From: Isoetes taiwanensis
Taxonomy: Eukaryota > Streptophyta > Lycopodiopsida > Isoetales > Isoetaceae
Direction: 5' to 3'
Length of the DNA: 64,000 bases
NCBI GenBank assembly: GCA_021234155.1
Contig: JAJEKV010000413.1
Coordinates: forward strand, 1-64,000
The position numbers were made by a program, and so were the translations under genes. Shown piece by piece: positions 22,865 through 35,169 of the stretch; positions within the stretch are counted from its first letter, which is position 1; the number at the start of each line of letters is the position of its first letter. Under the pieces are notes generated by a model that worked only from the letters and a program-made list of their open reading frames with translations, made no database searches and was not told the DNA's origin.

Positions 22865-24648
22865 CTAGCATACTGTTGTTTCTTCTATGTTCTCAGCTGA
22901 TGCAACAGCAAGCCCAAGGTTCAGCACACGCCCTTCCTTCTTAGCCTTGCGCTTTTCCCTTAAAGCACGGAACATCTCGCGCCGTTTTACTCTTCTGCTG
23001 TTTGGGTTCTCTGGCACTTCCACCTTTGGATAGACACTAACCTGTACCAAGACAGTCGTTAAACTACAGGAATCAGCCTACCACAAGGAAATTGTCACCT
23101 GTACCTTTTTTTTGTCAGGCCCAAACCTCTCAAACTTGACAACTCCATCAATAAGGGAGAATATTGTGTAATCTCTCCCAAGGCCAACATTGTTGCCAGG
23201 ATGGAACTGGAAAATAATAAATAGAATAGTCAATAATAACCAAGGTTGCGAGTGATGTAGTGATAAGATGGCTCTATGAGTGCTGGCTAATGATAGCAAA
23301 GAAGTCCAAGTTAAGAACGAAACTAAGAACCGAAGGATCTAAAAACATTGAAGATTTTGTCTAATTAAGTGTTAGCGGATTTGAAGGCCTTGTTAGTAAG
23401 CACAAAATTCAATTTTATGAATGCTTGCTCTATGTGCATTCCCTTTTCTCTCCAAATTACACTAGTACAATGGTCAATCTGTCTCATGTAGGCTGTCAAC
23501 AAGTCTAAATATCATGGTCTGCAGTTTTACTCAAATAACTGCTTCTGATCAGCATCTATGCATCAGCAACATTCAGTGGCTCAATGATAGATCTTGGTTA
23601 ACGACGTAAAAATGTGTCTGGTGAACTCATCATCTTCTCTAACATGTCAGGATGATGTGCTCTAAGGAGATGAATTTGGTCCTAAAGTTCACCTCCATTT
23701 GGTAACAATTTGAGAGACTACAGTACAAATTCAACTTTATTGTTCAAATTGATGTGCCAAATTGTGTAAATGGTCCATACACCCACTAGCTTTCATAGAT
23801 AAGTACATGAATCATTACCTCCATTGTATCGATTGTCATCATGCTTGCACAAGAGGTTCAAAGTTTTGGTGTGCATAAAATCCAATACACAATGTTGAAG
23901 TTGATACAAATGAACTACTGCCTGGACATTTACGCCATCCTTCTCTTGAATGCCATCAAGAACATGATCCAGGATGTGCTTTATATTAGATAGCTTCTTA
24001 CATGGTTCAGGACGATCTGCTGTACTAGCATTTGGGGAAAAACTTGCGGCAATCCTGACTAAGAGCATTAGCATCAAGTTGCATAATCTATTCTCACTCA
24101 TAATTCTGAACTCTGCCAAAAGTAGATTTAAAAAGGACATTGGCTATTCTATGATATAGGTAAGTCCGAGGTTTGTTCTTTGCATTTGCCACCAGTTAAA
24201 ATAGCGAAATGATCAGCCTAATTGAGAGGTACCAAAAGCAATTCATTCTATTGATGTCTAGTCAACATGATATTTGGAGATAATTACTGGTACTACTAAA
24301 GCATATACACAGTCATTCTTCAAAACAGAGAAGAAAATATTTCTCAACCACAGATTGCAAACATACCTTGGTACCACGCTGCCGAATGATAATGGAGCCA
24401 GCTTTGGCAGCTTGTTCCCCGTAAATTTTCACACCCAACATTTTGGGGTTAGAGTCTCTGCCATTTTTGGTACTGCCAGAACCTTTTTTGTGTGCAGCCT
24501 CTATACTGAGTGGCAGGTGAGGTAAAGGAAGGATTGGGTGAGACTGTGGGGAACAAAGAAGACGAGATAATGTGTCGCCGGTTCCAAGGGAAAGGGCAGA
24601 GGAAGAGGTGAGCGTTAGGCCAGTGAAGGCCGACGTTAGCGTCGCCAT
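22865..24648 (-). CDS. RPL27: Plastid ribosomal protein bL27 (L27), nuclear gene, three exons
   Basis: Structural protein of the plastid 50S subunit; the bL27 N-terminal arm reaches the peptidyl transferase centre. Exon 1 (24367-24648) encodes residues 1-94: a Ser/Thr/Leu-rich transit peptide of about 50 residues, then [18 protein letters not shown], the L27 signature. Exon 2 (23105-23206) encodes [20 protein letters not shown] and onward to FGPDKKK. Exon 3 (22865-23041) encodes [13 protein letters not shown] and a basic C-terminus, ending in TAG. All junctions are GT-AG and phase 0. The total is 186 residues, close to known plant plastid L27. The exon 2 donor is ambiguous: GTACAG after AAG gives the canonical protein, while GTGACA six bases on would add Val-Gln. 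Intron 1 is about 1.16 kb and contains no recognisable gene. The gene looks intact. Confidence 0.95.
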
Positions 24649-24774
24649 AGCCAGCTTCTTCGTTTGTGTGGATGGGCTCCCGTTATCACCACCTATTATC
24701 CATAGAATTAGGGCATGTTCTATGCAACGGACCCCCTCAGGCGAGTTCTAAAATGTGAACTCAACTTCCAAGTC
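24649..24774 (-). promoter_or_regulatory. RPL27 5' UTR and core promoter region
   Basis: Immediately upstream of the RPL27 ATG. I see no clear TATA box. The duplicated non-coding segment begins about 120 bases upstream, so the promoter is either very short or lies inside that repeat. Confidence 0.3.
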
Positions 24775-26835
24775 TGGCTTGAATTTTTGGGTTGCCAAGG
24801 GCCTAGAGTTTTTGAGCATTTGGCATATGCTACATAAGATGTGCTTTGTACGGTTAATATGTGGCATGTATGCGATTTGTATGGCAGAAATTGGCCTAAG
24901 CTAAAGGCTCATTTACATGCATAATATTTGAATCAACGAAAGTCAGGGGCTAACTTCATGCTACAGATTTTGGCTTGGGCTGATTCCGCCACGCGTGGTC
25001 TATCTCCATGAGCTGACCTTTAGTTTATCCTCCAGCTGACCCAATTTAGGATGAGCGCTTAAGCAACTGGGCTATTCATACGCAAAAGTTTTGCACAGAT
25101 TGAATTTGGCTAGGAAAATTGGCCAGCTTTTATATCTATTTGAAAGGCACTACATCCATTTGAATACATGGTTGATCAAAACGATCAGCCCTGATCCAGC
25201 CAGATGGATTCAGCCCTGATAAAAAATGCTCCATGTGAACCCTACATAAGACACTCGGCTGAAAAGTGAGGTTTTTCTATTTCCAAAACTTTTGGGAGGA
25301 GGTTTCTAACCTGCTTTGAAATTTGAAGTCGGGTCAAAAGTGTCCGAGAACATAGCCTTGAGGCAATTGCTAACATATGCTCATTTAGTAATTATTATTG
25401 GGAGCTTTGCACCTTTGTTCATTTAGTAATGTGGGATTTGACTCAAAATTTTCAAGGACCCTTGTATTTCATGAGGGTTTCTAGAATAGGATTTAACATT
25501 CCCTGGCATTGCAATGATATAAGATACTATTAGCGACATCCATGCTAACTTGATGCATTCCACCTGAACTGGTGTAGATGGGCATTAAGGTCTTCTCACC
25601 AATAATATAAGTGTGTAGGATGATCCTTCCTAATCCATACACATTATTGAGATGTCCTATATTTTGCTTCCAACCTCTCTCTCCAGCTTTAGCTTCCTTT
25701 TAATCTCTCGTCCATATGGATTTCTAAGTCTTTAATAAGGATTGATTATTATTGTCATTGGATTATCTTCAACCTCCTATATTTTGCTTCCAACCTCTCT
25801 CTCCAGTTTTAGTTTTCTTTTCATCTCTCATCCATATATGGATACCAAAGTCTTTATTATGGATTTATCACCATAGCCATTTCTACTCTTTCAAGTCTAT
25901 AAGTATATTCTTCAATCTCTTACTGTATTTTTAGCCTACTATAAGCGTTCTTCAATTCACACTTGCAGACAAATATATGGGTTAACTAAATTCAAGACTG
26001 CAAGTATATGGGAGCACCAAAACTAAAGATAGACAAATAAAATTGAATTGAATTGAATTGAATGGGGTCCTATCATCCATGAAGACCAATAGGTTTATGG
26101 GACCATTAGGCCCATGGGACGAATAAATCCATAAAGCAAGACATATAAAGCAATGTTAGTATGATATGTGGGGTTGGGATACACTTACCCTGGGTTGAAT
26201 CCCGTCCTCTGGGATCACCAGGTGGGATCCCCTCCTTTGGGCCCCCACAGTCAACTGCACTGTCAAAGGCTTACTATGCAATATCGGGTCAATTTTTGGC
26301 CATTGAAGCTCTCTTACTGCAGTGGCGCTGGCTCTGGCGCCTCCTTGCTCCTACCTACGCCTCTGATCCAGCCCATTCCGACCAGCCTGGAACTGATCCT
26401 ATCCAATTTTGTGGATAACTGGGGGAGAAAAGCCTAGTGGAAGAGAACCCTCATTTTCCTTATAAGGAGCAAAAATTCTGCACCGTTACCGTGCAGTAAG
26501 TTGTGATCCCGTCCTCCAAGATCACGCCTCCGGGATCCTCCACTGCAACATAAGAGTATCAAACAACTCATATGCGCATCTAATAGATATGGTGAAATTT
26601 CTTTTCCCTTGGGGAGCTATCTATAAGTTTATTATGTTGTGAGTCTTCATTCACAATGAAGAATGAAGAAATCTCTATTTGCCTTAGTCATGTTGGGTTT
26701 ATGATGTTTCTGTCTTTGAGGATGCTCCTTGTGAACAAATATCACATTTCTGGTCATAACACTTCACAAAGCGGTTGTAAGGACATTGGATATTTGAAGA
26801 GATTATTTTCTCCATTAAAAAACCTAGAGAGTTAA
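24775..26835. repeat. Large direct repeat, copy 1
   Basis: The segment from TTGAATTTTTGGGTTGCC to about 26835 is repeated in the same orientation at 27405-29760. Shared landmarks in order are GCATTTGGCATATGCTAC, GATTCCGCCACGCGTGG, a duplicated pyrimidine-rich block (25620-25920), a LINE-tail-like (TTGAA)n at 26041, GCCCATTCCGACCAGCCTGG and CAATGAAGAATGAAGAAAT. No domain is recognised in any frame. It may be a non-autonomous LTR-type or other long element, or a plain tandem duplication. Confidence 0.75.
26041..26110 (-). mobile_element. LINE 3' terminus with (ATTCA)n tail inside repeat copy 1
   Basis: On the minus strand CCTATTGGTCTTCATGGATG leads into a (ATTCA)n tail. It is the 3' end motif of the LINE family, and the equivalent stands in copy 2 at 28690-28760. 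The insertion therefore predates the duplication. Confidence 0.55.
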
Positions 26836-27404
26836 ACATCTTTGATTTTTCATGAAAACCAACATCACTCATGAAGGAGGCTTTTAACCATGGACTATAT
26901 ACTCATATGTGCGTGCAAACATGATGTCTTTCAAAAAAAATAAAGATTACATGTTAAGTTCTTATGCAGGCTGATCGGAACTCATGCAATAATGCATGAT
27001 CCCATTAAAAATTACTAGATTGGTATTATGATGCAAAGGATGCAAACACATGATTCTCTCCTGCAACTCTTGTACGACTACTAACTTTTTTATCACATAG
27101 TCATAATTTAAGCAACAATATTGTATAAAGCACTACTTTTGTCTTTACAGGGTGAAGCATTAGTGATGGTATATGATTATGTAGGGTAAGTCTCACCATC
27201 ATGTCAAGTTGCCAACTATATCGACGTGGCCTCAAAAATGGCTTTCAAGCCGTTTGTTCTTTTGGACATCCATTATTTCATTGTATATCTGTCACAATTT
27301 TGCATGACTCAATAGAAAGAATCATTATAAACATATTACATCAAAAAGTATTGAAATGATTGCATATATTGCCATGAACCTACATGAAAACAAGAGAATG
27401 TACT
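26836..27404. other. Spacer between the two repeat copies
   Basis: AT-rich, nothing recognised. Confidence 0.4.
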
Positions 27405-29760
27405 TGAATTTTTGGATTGCCTAAAGGGCCTAGAGTTTGAGCATTTGGCTTATGCTACAAAAGATGTGCTTTGGATGGTTAATATATGGCAAGTATGTAG
27501 AGTGGAGATTGACCTAAGCTAAACACCTGTTCACATGCATAGTATTTGGATCAGTGGAAGTCAGCGGTGCATTTCTTGTTGCAGATTTTGGCTCGAGGCT
27601 TATTCCGCTACGCGTGATCTATCCCCCGTGAGTTGACATCCAGTTTATCCTCCAGCCGATCCAATTTAGAATCAGCGCTTAATCAACTGGGCTATTCACA
27701 TGCAAAAAGTTTTGCACGGATTGAATTTGGCTGGAAAAATTGGCCAGCTCTTATATCTAGTTGAAAATTTTCTAACAAATGGCACCGCATCCATGTGAAT
27801 ACATGACTGACCAGCCTTGATCCACCCAGATGGGTTCAACACTGAAAAAATGGTCCATGTGAACCCTACATAAGACACTCAGCTAAAAAGTGAGGTTTTT
27901 CTCATTCCAGAATTTTTAGGATGAGGTTTCTAACCTGCTTTGATTTTTAAAGTCGGGTCAAAAGTGTATGAGAACATACCTTTAGAAGGTAATCATTAAC
28001 ATATGCTCATTTAATAATTGCTATTATTGGGAGCTTTGCAACTTTGTTCATTAGTAATGTTGGATTTGACTAAAATTTTTCAAGGACCCGGATATTTTCT
28101 TTTGGGTTTCTGGAATAGGATGGAACTTCCCTTGTATTGCAATGATATAAAATATTATTAACGACATTCATGCTAACATGATGCATTCCACCTGAGCTGG
28201 TGCAGTTGGGCATTGAGGTCTTCTCACCAATAATATATGTGTGTAGGATGGTCCTTCCTACCCCATACACATTATTGAGGTGTCCTATATTTTGCTTCGA
28301 ACTCTCTCCCCAGCCTTAGCTTCCTTTTAATCTCTCATCCATATGGATTTCCAAGTCTTTACTAAGGATTGATCACCATTGTCATTTCTACAACAAGTCA
28401 TATAGGTATATTCTTCAACCTCCTATATCTTACTTCCTCTCTCTCCAGTTTTAGTTTCCTTTTCATCTCCCATCCATATTGATACCCAAATCTTTATTAT
28501 GGATTTATCATCATTGCCATTTCTACGCTTTCCAAGCCATATAAGTATATTCTTCAATCTTTTATTGTGTCTTCATCAATTTTAATCTACTATATGCCTT
28601 CTTCAATTCATACTTGCAGACAAATACATGAGCTAACAAGATTCAAGATGGCAAGTACATGGGAGCACCACGACTAAAAGGACTAGACAAATAGAATAGA
28701 ATAAAATTGAATTGGATAGGGTTCTATCGTCCACGAAGACCAATGGGTCTATGGGACCAATAGACCTATGGGATGAATAAATCCATAAATCAAGACCTAT
28801 AAAGCAATGTGGGTTTGAGGTACGCTTACCTTGGGGTGGATCCCAACCAATGATGACTCTATCATCCTCTGTCTACTTCTAAACTATAAAAATGGTGGCG
28901 ATTGTTTTCTATTTTTATAACTTCATAGAAACAAATTTAGTAGAATTCAGACGTCTTACCAAAAATTAAGATCTGCTACTACAGAATATCTATTAAGTTG
29001 GCGAATTCGGTATAATTAGAATGCAATATTATCAAATTAGTAGGATGTGTTAGCTCCTGCTAAACCATCGAATTTTGGTGAAATATAGCATTTTCAGGAT
29101 ATATCACACCTTAAAGTCATCACTGATCCTAACCTTCAGGATGACCACATAAGATCACCTCCTCCGGGCTCCCATAGTCAACTACGAGTTAAACACTTAT
29201 TGTGCAATTTCAGGCCAATTATCAGCTGTTGGAGCTCTCTTATCACAGCACCGCTAGCTTTGGCGCCTAACTCTCTCCTACCTACGCCTTTGATCTAGCC
29301 CATTCCGACCAGCCTGGAACTAATCCCATCCAATTTCGTGGAGAATCGGGGAAAAAAAACCTAGTGAAAAAAACTCTCATTCTCTTTATAAGGTGCAAAA
29401 ATTATGCATCATTAATGTCCAGTAAGCTGTGATCCCGTCCTCCAAGATCACATCTCTGGGATCCCCCAATACAGGATAAGAACATTAATCGACTAATATG
29501 TGCATCTGATAGATATATGAAAAAAATCTTCTTTTGAAGGAGCCATCTATAAGTTTATTATGTTATGCACTTCGTTAACAATGAAGAATGAAGAAATTTT
29601 CTCTATTTGCCTTAGCCATGTTGGGTTTATGATGTTTCTGTCTTTGGGGATGCTTCTTATGAACAAATAAAGATTCACATCTGTGGTCATAATATTTCAT
29701 AAAGCTATTGTAAGGTCGTTGGATGTCTGAAGAGGGTATTTTATCTAATGAAAAGCCTAA
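27405..29760. repeat. Large direct repeat, copy 2
   Basis: Second copy of the 24775-26835 segment. It is longer because about 300 bases are present at about 28850-29150 that copy 1 lacks. That extra block is AT-rich with no terminal repeats that I could define. Point differences and small indels are numerous, so the duplication is old. Confidence 0.75.
28690..28760 (-). mobile_element. LINE 3' terminus inside repeat copy 2
   Basis: Minus strand: CATTGGTCTTCGTGGACGAT followed by an imperfect pentanucleotide tail of ATTCA and ATTCT units. It corresponds position for position to the tail at 26041-26110. Confidence 0.55.
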
Positions 29761-30353
29761 AGAGTACTTTAAAAGGATAGCTCCTATAAAATGATGCTGC
29801 TGATGGAAGGGAAAGAATGCTGCCATGCACATTTATAGTCTTTAAAGCATTCTTAATGTTCTAACAGATTATATGATTTTTGAAAATGCAGGTGATGTTC
29901 TTACATCAAGCAATAAAGGGCACAAATATGCCAACAAGCTTAAGGGAGCACCATTAGATTTACTCTTTGGGCGATTCTGCCTCCATGCATTATGGTTTGG
30001 GAACTGCGATATTTGTGATAAGTGGCTAGCAGTGCCAGTATTTAATAGTTCTTTTTTAAGTTTAATATTTTTGCATTTCTTCTGTCTAGCCATTTTGGTT
30101 CTCTGGATAGAATTTGTTCGGGAGGTATGTTGGTGCTAGGAAGGAACACAACCGTTGCCAAGATGTCAAATAGGAGATCCTATGGATTTTAATGCATGCT
30201 TAATTTACCAGAAATTGCAGCTGATATGAGGACTTTCTTTAAACCTATTGCTGCAAGACTATTATCTTCAAATTGTTGGTTGACTAAGAACTCAGATTGA
30301 GGAATTTTAGTTTTATGATTAGTCAATAAAGCCACCCATGATTTTCATTGTTG
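29761..30353. other. Intergenic with possible coding remnant
   Basis: The frame 29873-30139 has a polar start (GDVLTSSNKGHKYANKLKG) and a hydrophobic end. No family is recognised and no splice partners are certain. Confidence 0.3.
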
Positions 30354-30549
30354 AGCTTTTGATATTTATCTTTTTGGTATTGTTGCTACCAAACTTTCGC
30401 GTAATGCATCAAGCAAAAGTCTTACACGAAGGCTCACCAAGAACAATCAAATTGGTGACAAGTCTTATGGACATACCTTTGTGCGGCAGAGTCGCAAGAA
30501 GATCGTCTCAGATTCTCTGAAAGCCAGGTTGAATAAGATACATGCATAG
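30354..30549 (+). pseudogene. Possible terminal exon or coding remnant, basic protein
   Basis: A frame without ATG reads TKLSRNASSKSLTRRLTKNN, then GDKSYGHTFVRQSRKKIVSD and ends KARLNKIHA-stop. Composition (basic, Ser-rich, few rare residues) looks like former coding sequence more than noise. I do not recognise it, and upstream exons could not be assigned. Confidence 0.3.
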
Positions 30550-31955
30550 TGCAGGATTAGAAGAGGATATTTGTGTAGTATGTGGTTGGTTGCAAAATGG
30601 CAGGAAAACTTACCTGCAACGGTGACTTCTTCTATAGAAAACGATGAAAGTGATGCATGATATTGCGGATGAGAACTCTACTTGCGCAACCTTGGAAGAT
30701 GCCAATGGGTAATGATTTCACATAAGAGAGTCAGGTTTTATTTGAACAAGTCTCTATGTGGTCTTCCTTTTCTCACTTAATGAACATCGATTGCTAAATA
30801 ACTCTTCGCAAATGCTAGATGTATATCGACCAGGCGAAAGTTTATTGCTTTTCTGTCTTAGTAAGAAAATGTGTTGATAGAAATCAAATAAACACGTTCC
30901 ATCATATTTTGAAAAATTGCTAAACCTTCCTGATACACTGCCGATTTTTTCTAGAGCCAAGCCTCTCGAAGTTTACATAGCTCATCTCGTTGCCAAGTTA
31001 ACCATACCGACAAGATGTCCTCATTGCTGTAGACACTGGACATGGGGCATACTGAATCAGTAACCTTTGTTGAATCGGGATCCCTTGCGATGCAAATACT
31101 CTACGAAATGGGAGAAGCTTAAATACAATTGAACCTAATGGCTTCCAAGAACCCACACTTTATAACACATAGAGCTACAATGTCAATAAAAGTTAGAATA
31201 ATAGGAAAATAACCGCCCTATTCCACCAAACGTAGATGTGGAAGGATCTCCCAATGATATGTGGGATAAAAGACATAAGGAAACTTGAACGCATATTTGT
31301 AACCTTAGAAGATAGATTGTTATATCGCACGACATATAATAGTGGCTTAGAAGACAACAAGAGGATTAAAGAATATGTGAAGGATTAAATTATTTGATTA
31401 CTTTACAAAATAAGAGTCTAGAATTGATGAGCAATGTTGCAAATAACAAGCAACACCCTTCAACAACCAGGGTAAAGGAGACCAAAGATAGGGACAGAGT
31501 CCGACTTTGCAATTGGTGACACCTCATCAAGTATTGTGGTATTGGCTTCAAAGACAGCAACGAGCCTATATTCTTTGCTCACGGAAACAAGACATTCCTT
31601 CGCAACACTAATCTTTGCACAAAACATTGCAAGAGCCTTTACAATTTTAATTCTAAGATAAATTGAGAGTAAAATGCTTATTAACACTTGAATACTCCCT
31701 GGAGCAATCAAGTGAGACAAATCAAGCTAATGTTCTATAAATAACAAATATTCATGCCGATAACTAGGGTTTTGGTTACATCGAATTTCAATCTTTATTT
31801 CCCTTAGAATGCTAAAAGTCAATAAATACAAAATATCGAATAAAAGTCAATAAACGCAAAATATTGATTCTTGTCACCTACATGACAATCACAATAGTGT
31901 GTAATTGTGCACAGGTCAACGGGTCTTCTAAAAGGCGACCCATTGTTGCGTTAGC
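30550..31955. other. Intergenic, nothing recognised
   Basis: AT-rich. Scattered short frames on both strands have no known motif. Confidence 0.4.
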
Positions 31956-32069
31956 ATCTTGTAAGTGCTTGCTAACGTGGCCACGCACGTGGCAAGCTAT
32001 TTGTAAATAGCAATCTTGTAAGTGCTTGCTAACGTGGCCACGCACGTGGCAAGCTATTTGTAAATAGCA
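31956..32069 (+). promoter_or_regulatory. Duplicated 57-bp unit with G-box, upstream of the 32.1 kb gene
   Basis: Two identical adjacent 57-bp units (31956-32012, 32013-32069) each hold GGCCACGCACGTGGC, which includes the G-box core CACGTG. G-boxes bind bZIP and bHLH factors. The second unit ends 31 bases before the ATG, and TTAGGGTTTAGG (a telobox-like word) lies in between. The duplication doubles the G-box directly in the promoter or 5' UTR. Confidence 0.6.
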
Positions 32070-32100
32070 GGGCAAAAAATTTAGGGTTTAGGAGGAGGAC

Positions 32101-32820
32101 ATGGCGTCGCAGCAGCGGAATTCTAAGCCCTGGTATGGACCTAAACCGCCCACTCGTTTTCAACAATTCGCTTTTAACGGCACCCCAAGGAACGTATTCA
32201 TCGGAGTCGTGACCGTCATGGCTGTTGCTACGATTCCCTGGGTTTATTTCAATTCAGGTTTGTCCCTTAACTAGTGCTCCTTGCTGATTGCTTTCTTTTC
32301 CTTAAGTAGATTTGATTTCTATTAACTATCTACGGTATGGTGAATGCTTCGCTATTAATTATAGGGTGTCGAGAAAATGAAGTGTAGCAATATGGTGAAA
32401 TGGCTGTATGTTTTTGCCCACACATCAGCAAATGAGCATTTTTTTGTTTCAAAGAATAAACCAATCTATTTCTACCATACTTCTAAGTAAATTATCTGCT
32501 TGGAGGGCGTGATTTTCCTCTATAATAAAATCAGGGGTTGTGTATATCAAATTGATGGCTACAGTGCAGAAGGTAGGAAAAGCATGCAGCAATGTAAATA
32601 ATCTGAAAGATCTTTCCTGAAAGGTGCTATACTTATAAGCTATCATATTGCGCTTTTAAAATGTGCAACACTTTGAATTAAGCATAAAAAGAAGATAACC
32701 TTGTCTGCTTCTGTTCTCTCTTCAGGGAGAAAACACCAATCTCATGGAGATTACATGGCATCAGCAGAAAAAGCTCGCCAGAGTAGGTTGTCAACATCTA
32801 AAGGACCTTCCGTTTCCTGA
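32101..32820 (+). CDS. Small single-pass membrane protein, two exons
   Basis: Exon 1 (32101-32257) and exon 2 (32726-32820) join at GT-AG sites in phase 1 to give 83 residues ending in TGA. The N-terminus is hydrophilic (SKPWYGPKPPTRFQQFAFNG). A helix of about 20 hydrophobic residues (NVFIGVVTVMAVATIPWVYF) follows. The C-terminus is basic and polar (GRKHQSHGDYMASAEKARQS). The size and a lone helix after a Pro-rich head resemble accessory subunits or assembly factors of mitochondrial inner-membrane complexes, but I cannot assign it. The start is chosen because it is the first ATG after the telobox-like 5' leader and the frame is clean. Both exons are intact, so it is probably a functional gene. 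Confidence 0.75.
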
Positions 32821-33640
32821 AACCGATAAAAGGTAGTGATAACCCATTAAGATAAAGTTTTCAAATTTCTTTTCTAGTTCAACTTCCGTGTCGGATCTCT
32901 CTCAACATGGCTTTCTATACAGATGCCACAATGTGTATTTGAGGAATGCTTGTTGGCAGTATATTTTTCTGCACGGGAATCTTAATTGTGGGATAAAGTC
33001 TCTGTTGTAGTGGTATTGACAGTCTTGATGCTACAATCCAGCAAATTAATTCAATTGGCTGGCTATATGTGGATATTAGCAATACACTGGAGCATCTTTC
33101 ATGTGCTTACTATGGATGATTATAAGACTAAGATGTCCAAACTTGTTTTGTCACAAGCGAGTAAATAAGAGATTCCACCAGTTAATAGTGATATATATTG
33201 GTTTGCAGAGATCTTGCTTCCCGAAATGGTCTCTATGCGAATACATTTTACTTACTGCAGTCTGAACAAAATAGTGGACACAAGAAATGGAGACCATCAT
33301 ATATTTCCTTTGCCATGCTGAATGGTTTCCAATTTTTAAATTTCATTTCATCTTGAACTAGATGGATCTCAATCGAAGTTCGACGCAATTCCTAATTGTC
33401 AATCAGAAGTCTTACATGTTTGTAGCAAACGTTCCAATCTTAAAGTTATTGATTTGGAAATATTGATTTGGAAAAGGGCTGCCTCTTTGTTAGGCTGAGT
33501 TTTGCCCTGTGGAAATAGATGCGAAAGTCGGAGAGGGGCCCTGTTTTACTCTGTGGAAATAGATGCGACGAAAATAGATAGATGTGGCAGTTGTAAAATA
33601 GATGTGACGATGGTAAGGTTATGTTGTGTTTATTGCGTCT
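32821..33640. other. 3' flank of the small membrane protein gene
   Basis: No further gene is recognised. GTGGAAATAGATGCGA is repeated at about 33509 and 33553. Confidence 0.4.
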
Positions 33641-33643
33641 GCA

Positions 33644-33892
33644 GATCACCACGTCTATGAGACACAAATATGTACACTCAACATTATAAAACATATCTTC
33701 TAATGCAGATCACCACGTCTATGGGACGCACAAATATGTACACTCAACATTATAAAACATATCTTTTAATGCATCTTCTGACATAAATGCATTAGACTCT
33801 CCATCTCTCATCACTTATAACATACATTCATGCATCTTCTGACATAAATGCATTAGACTCTCCATCTCTCATCACTTATAACATACATTCTT
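33644..33892. repeat. Two successive tandem duplications
   Basis: An about 60-bp unit (GATCACCACGTCTATG to AACATATCTT) is duplicated at about 33645-33770. The next unit (GCATCTTCTGACATAAATGC to CTTATAACATACATTC) is duplicated at about 33771-33889. Copies are nearly identical, so both events are recent. Confidence 0.8.
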
Positions 33893-34139
33893 TACCATGC
33901 ATTAATTGTTCTCTCTGTGCTAATACCTTTTTTAAATACTTCCCGACTTGTTTTCCAGGTAAGTCAAAAAATTTCCAATAACAAGCTTGAATGAACATCA
34001 TGCTTACGGCGAATCCCCATGTACGACGGACATCTTATGATCACATGTGTTTCCATTGGGCGTTGGGGGGCAAGAGTTCACGTTACATTCCATCCATTTT
34101 GCAATCTATTTTTAAAAAATATTAGGCTTTTAAAATTAG
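33893..34139. other. Intergenic
   Basis: Nothing recognised. Confidence 0.3.
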
Positions 34140-34144
34140 TGTAG

Positions 34145-34250
34145 GAATAGAATAGAAGAGATAGATCGAGAGTATTTTTACGTCATGCCACATTGGTAGC
34201 ATTCATGACATTGGCAGCGTCCATGAGGACATACGATGGACCCTCAGAGA
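34145..34250 (-). mobile_element. SINE 3' end, minus strand, with GAATA/GATA tail
   Basis: AGGAATAGAATAGAAGAGATAGATCG is followed by TTTTTACGTCATGCCACATT and GGTAGCATTCATGAC, the inverted 3' end of the GATA-tailed SINE family (compare 38510-38560). The head is not present. Confidence 0.55.
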
Positions 34251-35169
34251 GAGAGAGATAGAATGAAATGAAATGTATAATTTATGATATATTTCATCCA
34301 TTTTGCAAAATTTGCAGGTGCACTTGTATTGAGGAATACCTCTAAGTGGTGAGGGCTCAGCTCATTTGAAACCATGCATTTTGTTATGTGGAAGGGAAAC
34401 AAATCGAGGATGCTAGTAGAGGAGCTGGCTACCACCACCAGCCATGAGTACGCTCATTGTTTCTCTTCTGCGATGTCAAGGAAAGCAATCAATATAGAGA
34501 TGCTGCAACGATGGAGAAGCAACACTGGATGCAGATGGTAGAGTGAGTTTCCATCTTGATTAGTATGGATGCCATATGTAAGCTGCTTACTGGGTAAGAG
34601 TCAGGAATATACACCTACTTTTTGGTCGTGATGGAAAAGCTTTCTTGCTACATGAGAAGCCTCACACAAAGCAGGATTGTATATACTCCATCTTTGCACT
34701 AGGCTGTGTGTTTTCGAATCTGTTGACGAAATTTGTCGTTGTTCCCATGTCATCGCACATTTGTTGAGCCACTTTTTAATATCTGCATACCATCCTTTAG
34801 GATGCTTTGAATCGTAGCTAGTCAAGAAGATTGTCATTTTCCATTTTCTAGATTTTGAAGATGATGTTCAGTTTTTGGCAGAGGTTTGCTAGCATCACCA
34901 CATATGGAGTTTGCATCTTAGCTTCCAACTTTCACAATTCTATCTACATAAAGGACGTAACTATAGGTAATTCAGGCATCCAATCATGTATTTTCCATCC
35001 TGATAAGATAATAACATGCAAATTATATCAGCCTCACCAAACTATTCAAAAGCTTTTTAAATGCTAGGGAACCGCCTGGTTGGAGGGGTTTCCGGGGGAA
35101 AACCGGCAGCGGCCCCGCCGCTGGTTTCCCGCCGGAAACCCCGAGAACCCGGCGGCTCCCAGCCGTAAT
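34251..35169. other. Intergenic
   Basis: No gene. A GC-rich block at about 35080-35165 (many CCGG and GGAAACC words) contrasts with its AT-rich surroundings and begins the mosaic that contains the kinase fragment. Confidence 0.4.
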
